Shown: one piece after another, positions 1-5,221 of the stretch
Numbering within the stretch: the first letter of the stretch is position 1
How the letters are laid out: each line of letters starts with the position of its first letter
Source: Coriobacteriales bacterium
GTDB lineage: Bacteria > Actinomycetota > Coriobacteriia > Coriobacteriales > UBA8131
Length of the DNA: 5,355 nucleotides
Direction: 5' to 3'
Assembly: GCA_031286245.1 (NCBI GenBank)
Contig: JAITUO010000058.1
Location: forward strand, 1 to 5,355
Position numbers and translations under genes: made by a program
The notes under the pieces: model-generated
What the model saw: the letters and a program-made list of their open reading frames with translations, nothing else
Database searches by the model: none
Told to the model about the DNA's origin: nothing

Positions 1-702
1 CTATCGGAGCTAAACGACAGGCTGCGCTTACAAAAAGATGAGAATGAGCTGCTCCAACTGCTCTTAGATCAGACACAGACCCAAGTTGCTTTGAATGCCG
101 CCAGTCAAGATGAATTGATCGAAGACTTAAAACAAGCATCAGCAAATACCATGGTCATCGAAGGCAGCCTGGAAAAGATCATGGAGGAGAAATTTCAGCT
201 TGAGCAGGAGTTAGCTGAAAAGATCACCGAGCTGATGGAAAGCAGCATGGCTAATGATGACTTGCGTCGGCAATTGGATGGCAAGCAAGAGTCAGAGATT
301 GGCCAGCAAGATAGCTTTGCTCCTCCAACCGGGCAACCTGTGACTACTGCTGTCAGTCAACCAGTGATGCCAACAATCGACCCGGCGTTATTGCCAACTA
401 CCTGCCAGCCAAATCTGCCGGTATCTGCCACTGAACCAGCGACAAATCAAGTTTTAACAATGTCTTCGGGTAAGCAAATCTATGTCTATCATGAATTTCC
501 CGCATTAGCTCGCCGTAGCCCAACTGACCGTATCAAATCTTTCAGTTGGTCTTTCGTCAAAACCTGTACTCTGCTGGCGGCTGCAGTGCTCCTGACATTG
601 GTAGGTAGTGTCTTTGCTACCAGCTTGAACAATGGCATCAGTTATGGTGAGGCTCTTGATCTGATCCTGACCAATGTCTTCACGATGTTGGGTATTAACT
701 AG
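1..702 (+). CDS. Coiled-coil protein with C-terminal membrane anchor (5' end outside window)
   Basis: Frame 1 is open from the first base, so the gene starts upstream and 233 residues are visible. The first ~100 visible residues are rich in Leu, Glu, Gln and Lys with heptad-like spacing (for example ELAEKITELMESS), typical of an alpha-helical coiled coil. A Pro/Thr/Gln-rich, probably disordered linker follows (~105-155). A single strongly hydrophobic segment lies at ~186-208 (LLAAAVLLTLVGSVFATS), then a 25-residue tail ending MLGIN. This suggests a membrane-tethered protein with a long soluble coiled-coil part. I recognise no family and assign no function; the missing N-terminus may hold the defining domain. 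TTG at 91 is an internal Leu codon, not a start, because the coiled coil continues upstream of it. The stop codon lies inside the first copy of a 35-bp tandem repeat. The next gene is convergent. Confidence 0.8.
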   Translation, partial: LSELNDRLRLQKDENELLQLLLDQTQTQVALNAASQDELIEDLKQASANTMVIEGSLEKIMEEKFQLEQELAEKITELMESSMANDDLRRQLDGKQESEIGQQDSFAPPTGQPVTTAVSQPVMPTIDPALLPTTCQPNLPVSATEPATNQVLTMSSGKQIYVYHEFPALARRSPTDRIKSFSWSFVKTCTLLAAAVLLTLVGSVFATSLNNGISYGEALDLILTNVFTMLGIN

Positions 703-779
703 CTCGATCTGTCTTCACGATGCTGGGTATTAACTAGCTCGATCAGTCTTCATGATGCTGGGATTAGCTAACACGATCT
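676..779. repeat. 35-bp tandem repeat, three copies, spanning the stop codon of the coiled-coil gene
   Basis: Copies lie at 676-710, 711-745 and 746-779 (35, 35 and 34 bp). Each begins gtcttcaYgatgYtggg and ends in an acgatct- or tcgatca-like tail. Copies 1 and 2 differ at two positions; copy 3 is more diverged and one base shorter. Copy 1 encodes the last residues (VFTMLGIN) and the TAG stop of the upstream gene, so copies 2 and 3 are duplicated coding 3' ends placed after the stop. A weaker 34-bp periodicity continues: tcttcaggaaacaggca at 781-797 resembles tctgctcaaaacaggca at 815-831. No hairpin is evident inside the unit. The likely origin is replication slippage; any function is unknown. 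Confidence 0.85.
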
Positions 780-1097
780 ATCTTCAGGAAACAGGCACTA
801 ACAAGCTTGGCTTTTCTGCTCAAAACAGGCATTTCCTGGAAAAATCAGAGTTTCTGGCCAAAAAGTGCCCTCATGTATGGCTGTTTGGTCGGTTTTGCAT
901 GGTTCGGTTTTCTCCACAGTTTAAAACCGCAGGTAGATGAGTTGACCCAAAATTCTATAGAAGTGAAAGCGATAGAGAACTATACATGAGGGCTCTTTTT
1001 GGCCAGAAACTCCGATTTTTCCAGGATTACTCATTTTATTGGTATATAGTTACTAAAATGTCAATGGGATGCTTGGTTTAGCTAAGAAGTGAGCTTC
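703..1097. other. Gene-free region between convergent genes
   Basis: This 395-bp stretch contains the overflow of the 35-bp tandem repeat (to 779, with decayed copies to about 831) and the 193-bp inverted-repeat element. Bases 1027-1097 are an AT-rich tail in which I see no gene. Open frames of about 60 codons cross the region, but they run through the repeat arms, have no plausible ribosome binding site and show no recognisable domain. A small stem (agaag/cttct, 1085-1098) overlaps the stop of the minus-strand gene without a U-tract, so it is not a convincing intrinsic terminator. Confidence 0.6.
834..1026. mobile_element. MITE-like element with 45-bp inverted repeats
   Basis: The left arm (834-878) and right arm (982-1026) are reverse complements at 43 of 45 positions and flank a 103-bp centre. 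The outer ends read tcctgga / tccagga; complementarity stops abruptly at both outer and inner edges. The centre has no convincing coding sequence: the reading frames crossing it are short and lack domains. The architecture fits a miniature inverted-repeat element or a deletion remnant of a transposon. The only candidate target duplication is a TT dinucleotide on each side, which is weak. The inner part of the right arm (gggctctttttggcc) resembles the GGCTCTTT start of ISL3-family ends, but then the orientation would be inverted. Alternatively it is a very stable RNA hairpin that ends transcription between the two convergent genes. Confidence 0.6.
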
Positions 1098-2048
1098 TCA
1101 GAGCGCGGTGGTTCTCAAAAAACTAGGGCTTCTATCAAATCTCAGTCGTTTGTTCATATTGGTGGCTAGTAGTTTGGCTACTTTCTCGGTCTCTTGGAGA
1201 TTTCGGAGTTGCTGGCTGGTGACTGTGATCACGGTTATTCCTAAAGTCGCAAGGGTATTGCGGCGCTTGGAATCGGAAGCTATATGCTCAGCACCAGTAT
1301 GGTATTGATTACTGTCGTATTCGGCGGCTAGTTTGTATTCTGGCCAGAACAGGTCGCAGAAGTAGGATCCTTTGCTGGCACTTTGCCGCACGGAATTGAT
1401 CGGTTGAATGCGTGCGTTCAACTCCGGTATGGGCAAGCCGTAGCCGCCTAGTTTGTGGGGTAAAGTAAGAAGCATGGTCAGTGCCGTCTCCATCGGTGAG
1501 GCGGAGCCGTCTGTGATGTGTCGCAAAGCCTTGGCTGCCTGACCTGCTCCACGCTCTCCTTCAAACTGGCAAGAATAAGATAGAAGCTTTTTGTGACTTG
1601 TTAGAGGTTGATGTTGGCTTAGATTCGTACCAGAAACATCGTCTACTATAGTGCGGTGTTCACAAGCCGGTAGAGAATAACTTCCACATAATTCATAGCC
1701 AAGTTTGATCAGTTCGACAATGGGTAGAACTCTAGCCATTTGTACAAAGCATAATTCTGCTGTACTCACAAAAAGCTCTTCTCCGGCATCAACGAAATAG
1801 CCATCAAGAAGATTTTTACTTATGACATGAGGCCTGGCTAACGCCAAGATACGCCTGGCTTGTGAACTCTTAACCGCTATATCTAATGGCAGAGTCAGAC
1901 CTCGGTCTATTGTCTGGAATAATTCTGAAGCGCTGGGCGATTCGTGGACAGGCATTCTCCAACTCGGTTGGAATGTATATTGCTCTGGTGTGTTGCCATA
2001 CAAACGCCAGAACTGTAGTGCAGATTGATGTGTAACGAAGACTGCCAC
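1098..2048 (-). CDS. DUF559/Vsr-like (PD-(D/E)XK fold) endonuclease-domain protein
   Basis: A 316-residue soluble protein. Residues 1-120 contain a VFVTHQSALQFWR start and an AARP/ELFVSTAE-type segment, reminiscent of AbiEi-like or restriction-associated N-terminal regions of this family. Residues 184-212 hold the family-like SPMET...LP..LGGYGLPIPELN block. Residues 228-290 form the nuclease-like core: D232 (CDLFWPEYKL), E243 and D245 (AAEYDS), H250 (YHT), D259 with R262/R263, then a G-x-x-VITVT strand. These match the acidic and His positions expected of a DUF559/very-short-patch-repair-like fold, so catalysis on DNA is plausible but inferred. Start: GTG at 2048 is the only reasonable choice because an in-frame TAG lies 9 bases upstream of it; there is no clear Shine-Dalgarno. 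Such proteins often occur as orphan genes of unknown role, and no cognate methylase or antitoxin is visible here. Confidence 0.75.
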   Translation of the reverse strand: MAVFVTHQSALQFWRLYGNTPEQYTFQPSWRMPVHESPSASELFQTIDRGLTLPLDIAVKSSQARRILALARPHVISKNLLDGYFVDAGEELFVSTAELCFVQMARVLPIVELIKLGYELCGSYSLPACEHRTIVDDVSGTNLSQHQPLTSHKKLLSYSCQFEGERGAGQAAKALRHITDGSASPMETALTMLLTLPHKLGGYGLPIPELNARIQPINSVRQSASKGSYFCDLFWPEYKLAAEYDSNQYHTGAEHIASDSKRRNTLATLGITVITVTSQQLRNLQETEKVAKLLATNMNKRLRFDRSPSFLRTTAL

Positions 2049-2102
2049 AGCGGCATTCTAGTATTTGCTGTCTGAAAGCAATCTGATAGCTGTTTTAAAC
2101 CT

Positions 2103-2130
2103 TTTATAAACTGGCATTGTGTTTACACAA
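2103..2130 (-). promoter_or_regulatory. Candidate promoter of the nuclease-like gene
   Basis: Read on the minus strand, TTGTGT (2130-2125) is followed after 16 bases by TATAAA (2108-2103). Transcription would start near 2096, giving a leader of roughly 48 bases before the GTG at 2048. The -35 matches the consensus poorly; the -10 matches at five of six positions. A 22-bp palindrome covers the -35. Confidence 0.4.
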
Positions 2131-2134
2131 TGCC
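2113..2134. repeat. 22-bp perfect palindrome, possible operator
   Basis: ggcattgtgt at 2113-2122 pairs perfectly with acacaatgcc at 2125-2134 around a two-base centre. It covers the -35 region of the candidate promoter of the nuclease-like gene, the usual place for a dimeric repressor site. It could also form a hairpin downstream of the transporter gene, but no clear U-run follows on either strand, so an intrinsic terminator is less likely. Confidence 0.6.
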
Positions 2135-2180
2135 GGCACTAATCAGCCTGTGGATAAAAGCATGGTTTAAAACATGACGA

Positions 2181-2198
2181 AGCTTTGGTGCTAAAGCT
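2181..2198 (-). terminator. Weak hairpin after the transporter gene
   Basis: agcttt (2181-2186) and aaagct (2193-2198) form a 6-bp stem with a 6-base loop, starting 2 bases after the minus-strand stop at 2201. On the minus strand it is followed by tcgtcatgtttt, only a short, displaced U-run. It may contribute to ending the glycosyltransferase-transporter transcript, but it is a poor intrinsic terminator. Confidence 0.25.
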
Positions 2199-2200
2199 GG

Positions 2201-2995
2201 CTAAATCCCTACAGCCAATCGGTTGATCAGCAACAACGTACCACTGAAGACCAAAAGGCAGCCAAAGGCAAAACGCAGGGCTTTTTCTGGGACTTTTCGA
2301 ATTAACCAGACACCGAACGAAGCACCAGGCACGGTACCGGCAACCAGAGCTAAACCATGCAAGTAGTAGATGTGTCCCAGCCAGGCATGCATGACGATCC
2401 CGGGCAGGGCAATTACTGCTATCGACAAAAGTGAGATCGCACTCATTTCTTTCATTGTATAGCCCAACAGTGCCATTCCGAATGGCACGATAATAAAACC
2501 ACCGCCAACTCCTACTACACCAGCAATCAATCCAGCAAAAGCGCCGATACCAATGGTTACAAGGCGAGCGGTCAAAGGATTAGTAAACCGCATCTTAGAT
2601 GTTCGCCCGGTTTCATCCAGAGGCTTTTTTACTGCCTCTCGAAACATCCGAAAAGCGCTGAATGCGATCACTGCCAAGGCTGCAACCAAAATCACATAAT
2701 CTGGAAGGTAGCCGGATATTGAGGCGGAAAGGGCCGAAGCTACAGCTCCCGGAATACCGAATTCCAGGGCTACTGCGACCTTGACGGTCTTTTGCCTGAG
2801 ATGGCGCAATGACCCGGAAATTGAGGTGGGAGCAATCGAGAACAATGAAGTCGATGTGGCATTGAGCAGCGGTACCTGAAAAACCAGGTTCAAAAGCGGT
2901 ACGATCATGGTACCGCCGCCGATCCCGAACATGCCTGAAAGCGTGCCGACCACCAAGCCGAACAGGGCAACCGGTATTAAGAAGATGTAATCCAT
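2201..2995 (-). CDS. TauE/SafE-family membrane transporter (sulfite exporter / TSUP family)
   Basis: A 264-residue integral membrane protein of about the usual length for the TauE/SafE (TSUP, formerly DUF81) family. It shows the family's internal duplication. The first half has GTLSGMFGIGGGTMIVPLL (17-35) then ATSTSLFSIAPTSISGSLRH (46-65). The second half has AGLIAGVVGVGGGFIIVP (154-171) then the SAISLLSIAVIALPGIV stretch. About eight hydrophobic segments are visible, with a hydrophilic loop at ~118-140 between the halves. Family members move sulfite, sulfoacetate or related anions across the inner membrane; the substrate here cannot be told from sequence. ATG at 2995 begins right before the first membrane segment, with only a weak GGCGG upstream. 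The gene begins 28 bases after the glycosyltransferase stop, so translation from a shared mRNA is likely. Confidence 0.9.
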   Translation of the reverse strand: MDYIFLIPVALFGLVVGTLSGMFGIGGGTMIVPLLNLVFQVPLLNATSTSLFSIAPTSISGSLRHLRQKTVKVAVALEFGIPGAVASALSASISGYLPDYVILVAALAVIAFSAFRMFREAVKKPLDETGRTSKMRFTNPLTARLVTIGIGAFAGLIAGVVGVGGGFIIVPFGMALLGYTMKEMSAISLLSIAVIALPGIVMHAWLGHIYYLHGLALVAGTVPGASFGVWLIRKVPEKALRFAFGCLLVFSGTLLLINRLAVGI

Positions 2996-3023
2996 TAGCC
3001 GCCAGCAGGCAAAGACCGGTCGG

Positions 3024-4241
3024 TTATTCTTCGGTTGGCAGTGGTTCGACGATCCCTTGGCTCAAGGTTCGCTGAACGTTTGGATCAGCCATCAGCTCCG
3101 CCATCAAACTTGGCCAGAGCATCTGGAATTCGAAGTATCGGGAACAGAAAGCAACTGCATAATCCTTGGCATCCTTGGGAGCCGCCAAAGCAGCTCGCAA
3201 GTAGCCCTGGCGGTCACGCGGACGGCCGATTGTGCGCAGCAGCGCGGTCATCAAAGCCCGGCGATTTACGGTTTTATCCAGAAAAGGCCCTGGATAAGGA
3301 TCCAACGAGCGTGGATTGATCTGTAGCAGGTCGATCTGCGAGCGGGCGTACTCCAGCTTGCGATACTCATATGTCCAACGGTAGATGTCCTGCCGAAAGC
3401 GTTGTCCCTCCGAATAGGTCACTGGCGGTTTGTGCTGCACATAGAACTGGTTGTCGAACCAAACGCGTCCGCCATACATCAAAACGTTCAGCAGATAGTC
3501 AAGATCTTCTCCACGGCTGATCCAAGCATCAAAGGAGATGCGTACAAAGGCCTCGTGGTGCAGGGCCATACATCCGCCATTTAAAACATTGGAGGGAGAA
3601 AGCCGGGCGCTGGACATGGCTTTTTCCATCCACTGATTGAATAACTTACCCTGCTCCCAGAAGCGGTTGTACCAGGCATTTTCTTGCAACGAGCGCCAAC
3701 TGCCACGCGAATCGATGAAGTAACCGCCTTTGACAAGGATCGGTACTCCTTTGGGAGAAAGGCGTCCCAAGCCATGCAAGGCCCGATCAATGAAGTCTGG
3801 CTCAGTGACAATCTCGTCGTCATCGATGAAAATGACCTCGGTGAACCCGCGGACTGCGGCAACTGCCAGGCCCAGGTTACGGATTGCTCCATAGCCTCGC
3901 AAGTCGACCCCTTCGATCATTGAATCAAACCCCAGCACAGCCATCAGGTCATGTAAGCGGGAGACAATCGGTGAATCGATGACCTGAATCTCAAAGCTGT
4001 CCACATAATTTGCTGCGATTGCCCGGATCTTGTCGCCCGCTTCGGCTTCGAGACCTTCTTCAGTGACGACCAGCAGGATTACCGGAGTTGCGATTTCTAG
4101 GCTACGTAAGGATTCCAAGCAACGCGGCAGCTCACCCTGGTGGGTGATCGGGGTAGTATGGTCGTAAGTGCCAATGATGGCACCGCTTAAACTACGGCGC
4201 TTGCCGCCGACATATGTAGGGATAACAATAACTGGGTTCAC
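3024..4241 (-). CDS. GT-A fold glycosyltransferase (GT2-like)
   Basis: A 405-residue protein without signal peptide or membrane segment, so probably cytosolic. The N-terminus VIVIPTYVGG (4-13) is the first beta-strand of a nucleotide-sugar-binding GT-A domain. RGYGAIRNLGL (115-125) precedes VIFIDDDEIV (136-145), the DxD metal/nucleotide-sugar motif. NGGCMALHHEAF (221-232) and RGEDLDYL (243-250) match the acceptor-side part, with a catalytic-base-like ED pair, and H270 in VQHKPP resembles the metal-binding His of related enzymes. The C-terminal ~130 residues are helical-looking and unassigned. Donor and acceptor are unknown; cell-surface polysaccharide or glycolipid synthesis are reasonable guesses. 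Start GTG at 4241 is supported by AGGAG at 4254-4250, 8 bases upstream. It is the first gene of a probable operon with the TauE-like transporter. Confidence 0.85.
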   Translation of the reverse strand: MNPVIVIPTYVGGKRRSLSGAIIGTYDHTTPITHQGELPRCLESLRSLEIATPVILLVVTEEGLEAEAGDKIRAIAANYVDSFEIQVIDSPIVSRLHDLMAVLGFDSMIEGVDLRGYGAIRNLGLAVAAVRGFTEVIFIDDDEIVTEPDFIDRALHGLGRLSPKGVPILVKGGYFIDSRGSWRSLQENAWYNRFWEQGKLFNQWMEKAMSSARLSPSNVLNGGCMALHHEAFVRISFDAWISRGEDLDYLLNVLMYGGRVWFDNQFYVQHKPPVTYSEGQRFRQDIYRWTYEYRKLEYARSQIDLLQINPRSLDPYPGPFLDKTVNRRALMTALLRTIGRPRDRQGYLRAALAAPKDAKDYAVAFCSRYFEFQMLWPSLMAELMADPNVQRTLSQGIVEPLPTEE

Positions 4242-4299
4242 CGATTCGACTCCTGTTTTGTGGGCGCCTGGTGGCGTCTGATTATGTATGAGCGGTACT

Positions 4300-4308
4300 A
4301 TTATAGCA
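4300..4308 (-). promoter_or_regulatory. Extended -10 promoter for the glycosyltransferase operon
   Basis: On the minus strand TGCTATAAT (4308-4300) is a perfect extended -10 (TGnTATAAT). No good -35 hexamer stands at 16-18 bases, as is common for extended -10 promoters. Transcription would begin near 4293, giving a leader of about 50 bases that includes a small CGCC/GGCG stem (4265-4276). Confidence 0.6.
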
Positions 4309-4314
4309 GGTAGG

Positions 4315-4344
4315 CTGCCACTAGCAGGGTGTTTACTGTATGAT
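4315..4344 (+). promoter_or_regulatory. Candidate promoter for the paralogous membrane-protein genes
   Basis: CTGCCA (4315-4320; four of six consensus -35 bases) and TATGAT (4339-4344; five of six -10 bases) are separated by 18 bases. A start near 4351 would place all three 20-bp leader repeats in the transcript. The -35 lies within about 10 bases of the oppositely directed extended -10, so the two transcription units probably share regulatory space. Confidence 0.35.
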
Positions 4345-4359
4345 ATTGTACTTAGCAGG

Positions 4360-4435
4360 CTGTCTATCAGGGAAGGCTTTCACAAAGACTGTCTATCCAG
4401 GAGGGCTTATGACAGCTGTCTATCCAGGAAGTCTT
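4360..4435 (+). repeat. Three 20-bp direct repeats in the leader of the membrane-protein gene
   Basis: Copies at 4360-4379, 4389-4408 and 4416-4435 follow the pattern ctgtctatcYaggRagKctt with a few changes. They start 29 and 27 bases apart with unrelated spacers of 9 and 7 bases. Each holds a purine-rich AGGGAAGG, AGGAGGG or AGGAAG core that looks like a Shine-Dalgarno. The set is bracketed by gtgtttac (4329-4336) and its reverse complement gtaaacac (4439-4446). Possible roles include binding sites for a regulator in DNA or RNA. It is too short and irregular to be a CRISPR. Confidence 0.75.
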
Positions 4436-4450
4436 GCTGTAAACACTTAG
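4409..4450 (+). CDS. Possible 13-residue leader peptide
   Basis: ATG at 4409 is preceded by a strong AGGAGG (4399-4404) with a 4-base spacer and opens a frame of 13 codons (MTAVYPGSLAVNT) ending TAG at 4448-4450, 20 bases before the GTG of the next gene. The Shine-Dalgarno is contributed by the second leader repeat. No run of a single amino acid suggests classical attenuation. Translation is only inferred, and the open frame could be chance. Confidence 0.25.
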   Translation: MTAVYPGSLAVNT

Positions 4451-4470
4451 CCTTGGAGAGGAAGGCAGTA

Positions 4471-5112
4471 GTGAAGAAGAGTTTCCGAGTCCCGTTCGGT
4501 TTGATAATCAACTTGATGTTTGTCTTTTGGCCGCTTGGCCTGTTACTGCTATACCTGCGCCAGACTTCAGACAAGGACGACTTGATGTCGTCCAACAAAT
4601 TGCAATTATACTTCGGCGTCTGTTTTATTGGCGTTGGCCTTGTTGGACTCAGTGTATTTGTTTTGGATCCGGCTTCGGCTCCGTATGAAGCGTTGGCGTT
4701 TTACCTCTTTATCTGCCTGTTTCCGCTGATCGGCGGGGTAATGTCGGTATTCATTTGGTATTTGATCAGGCAAAGGGCCAAGCGTTATACCAGGTATCTG
4801 CAAGTGGTCGAGAGTAAAGTCATATCGATCCAGGCCATTGCAGACTTATCCAAACAAAGCGTTGGTACGGTCACAAAAGACTTGCAAAAGATGATCGAAT
4901 TGAGCTTTTTTTCAGGCGCCCGCTTAGATATGACTGCCGGAGTTTTGGCCTTACCAATCCCCAGGTTCACTATCGCTGATTATTATCAAAGCCTGAGCTC
5001 AGCTTCGATTCCGGTCGGACATGTCATGAAATGCAAAAAGTGTACAGCCAACAGTGTGATCTATAATAACCAGCCAGCAGTTTGCGAATACTGTGGAGCA
5101 GACCTTGTCTGA
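4471..5112 (+). CDS. Membrane protein with winged-helix-like module and C-terminal zinc ribbon
   Basis: A 213-residue protein starting at GTG 4471. The start is supported by AGGAAGG 5 bases upstream and by alignment with the downstream paralog, both beginning VKKS. A longer in-frame start (ATG 4288) would add 61 residues read through the leader repeats and is unlikely. Hydrophobic segments lie at ~9-29 (with PLGLLLLY), 46-65 and 75-99. A basic stretch RQRAKRYTRY (100-109) then leads into a module at ~109-161: IAD.SKQSVGTVTKDLQKMIELSFF.GARLD, which has the spacing of a winged-helix DNA/protein-binding fold. The C-terminus carries a zinc ribbon, C188-x2-C191 ... C205-x2-C208 (CEYCGADL). I recall this winged-helix plus CEYCG layout from uncharacterised proteins of Gram-positive anaerobes. 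Function unknown; a membrane-linked sensor or assembly factor is speculation. Three membrane spans and basic residues at both ends conflict for topology, so one segment may be a hairpin. Confidence 0.8.
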   Translation: MKKSFRVPFGLIINLMFVFWPLGLLLLYLRQTSDKDDLMSSNKLQLYFGVCFIGVGLVGLSVFVLDPASAPYEALAFYLFICLFPLIGGVMSVFIWYLIRQRAKRYTRYLQVVESKVISIQAIADLSKQSVGTVTKDLQKMIELSFFSGARLDMTAGVLALPIPRFTIADYYQSLSSASIPVGHVMKCKKCTANSVIYNNQPAVCEYCGADLV

Positions 5113-5221
5113 GCGTCCCGACCCCCCAAGGAGTTTGTCAGTTAGTACCAAGCCGGCCAGTCGATTGTGGATAAAGGTAGACCGGCCATAAGGCCTGGCC
5201 TCAATGTGGAAGGCGGTAATC
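5113..5221 (+). other. Spacer between the tandem paralogs
   Basis: A 109-bp gap rich in ggcc motifs: ccggcc at 5153-5158 and again at 5182-5187, and a short ggcc-ataa-ggcc stem (5184-5195). There is no convincing terminator. A possible promoter (TTGTGG at 5166-5171, CATAAG 16 bases later) is too weak to call. Both genes may share one transcript. The leader's 20-bp repeats are not present here. Confidence 0.4.

Larger units (their letters stand above)
2091..2174. repeat. 11-bp inverted repeat pair bracketing the palindrome
   Basis: tgttttaaacc (2091-2101) and ggtttaaaaca (2164-2174) are exact reverse complements, 62 bases apart, with the 22-bp palindrome between them. The right copy is part of a near-palindrome, catggtttaaaacatg (2161-2176). 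AT-rich matches of this length can arise by chance, so the significance is uncertain. Confidence 0.45.

Noticed and set aside
752..989. Two overlapping ~60-codon open frames on the + strand across the inverted-repeat element
   Set aside because: They run through the repeat arms, have no ribosome binding site or domain, and overlap each other in different frames.
834..1026. Retron-like or other reverse-transcribed RNA locus, suggested by the long inverted repeat
   Set aside because: No reverse transcriptase or associated effector gene lies nearby; a MITE-like element is the simpler explanation.
1033..1064. Minus-strand promoter with perfect TTGACA (1064-1059)
   Set aside because: The best -10 (TAAAAT, 1038-1033) is 20 bases away and no acceptable hexamer stands at 16-18 bases.
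2113..2134. Bidirectional intrinsic terminator
   Set aside because: The stem is good but no U-run follows on either strand, and the overlap with a -35/-10 pair favours an operator.
3035..3923. Several + strand and other-frame open frames inside the glycosyltransferase gene
   Set aside because: They are shadows of a well-supported coding frame with recognisable motifs, and have no ribosome binding sites or domains.
4360..4435. CRISPR array
   Set aside because: The repeats are 20 bp and imperfect with spacers of only 7-9 bp, and no cas gene is present.
4288..4470. 61-codon N-terminal extension of the membrane protein from ATG 4288
   Set aside because: It reads through the direct repeats, giving repeated CLSR-type peptides. 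It would start upstream of the candidate promoter's start point, and the paralog begins at the equivalent of GTG 4471 with a matching ribosome binding site.
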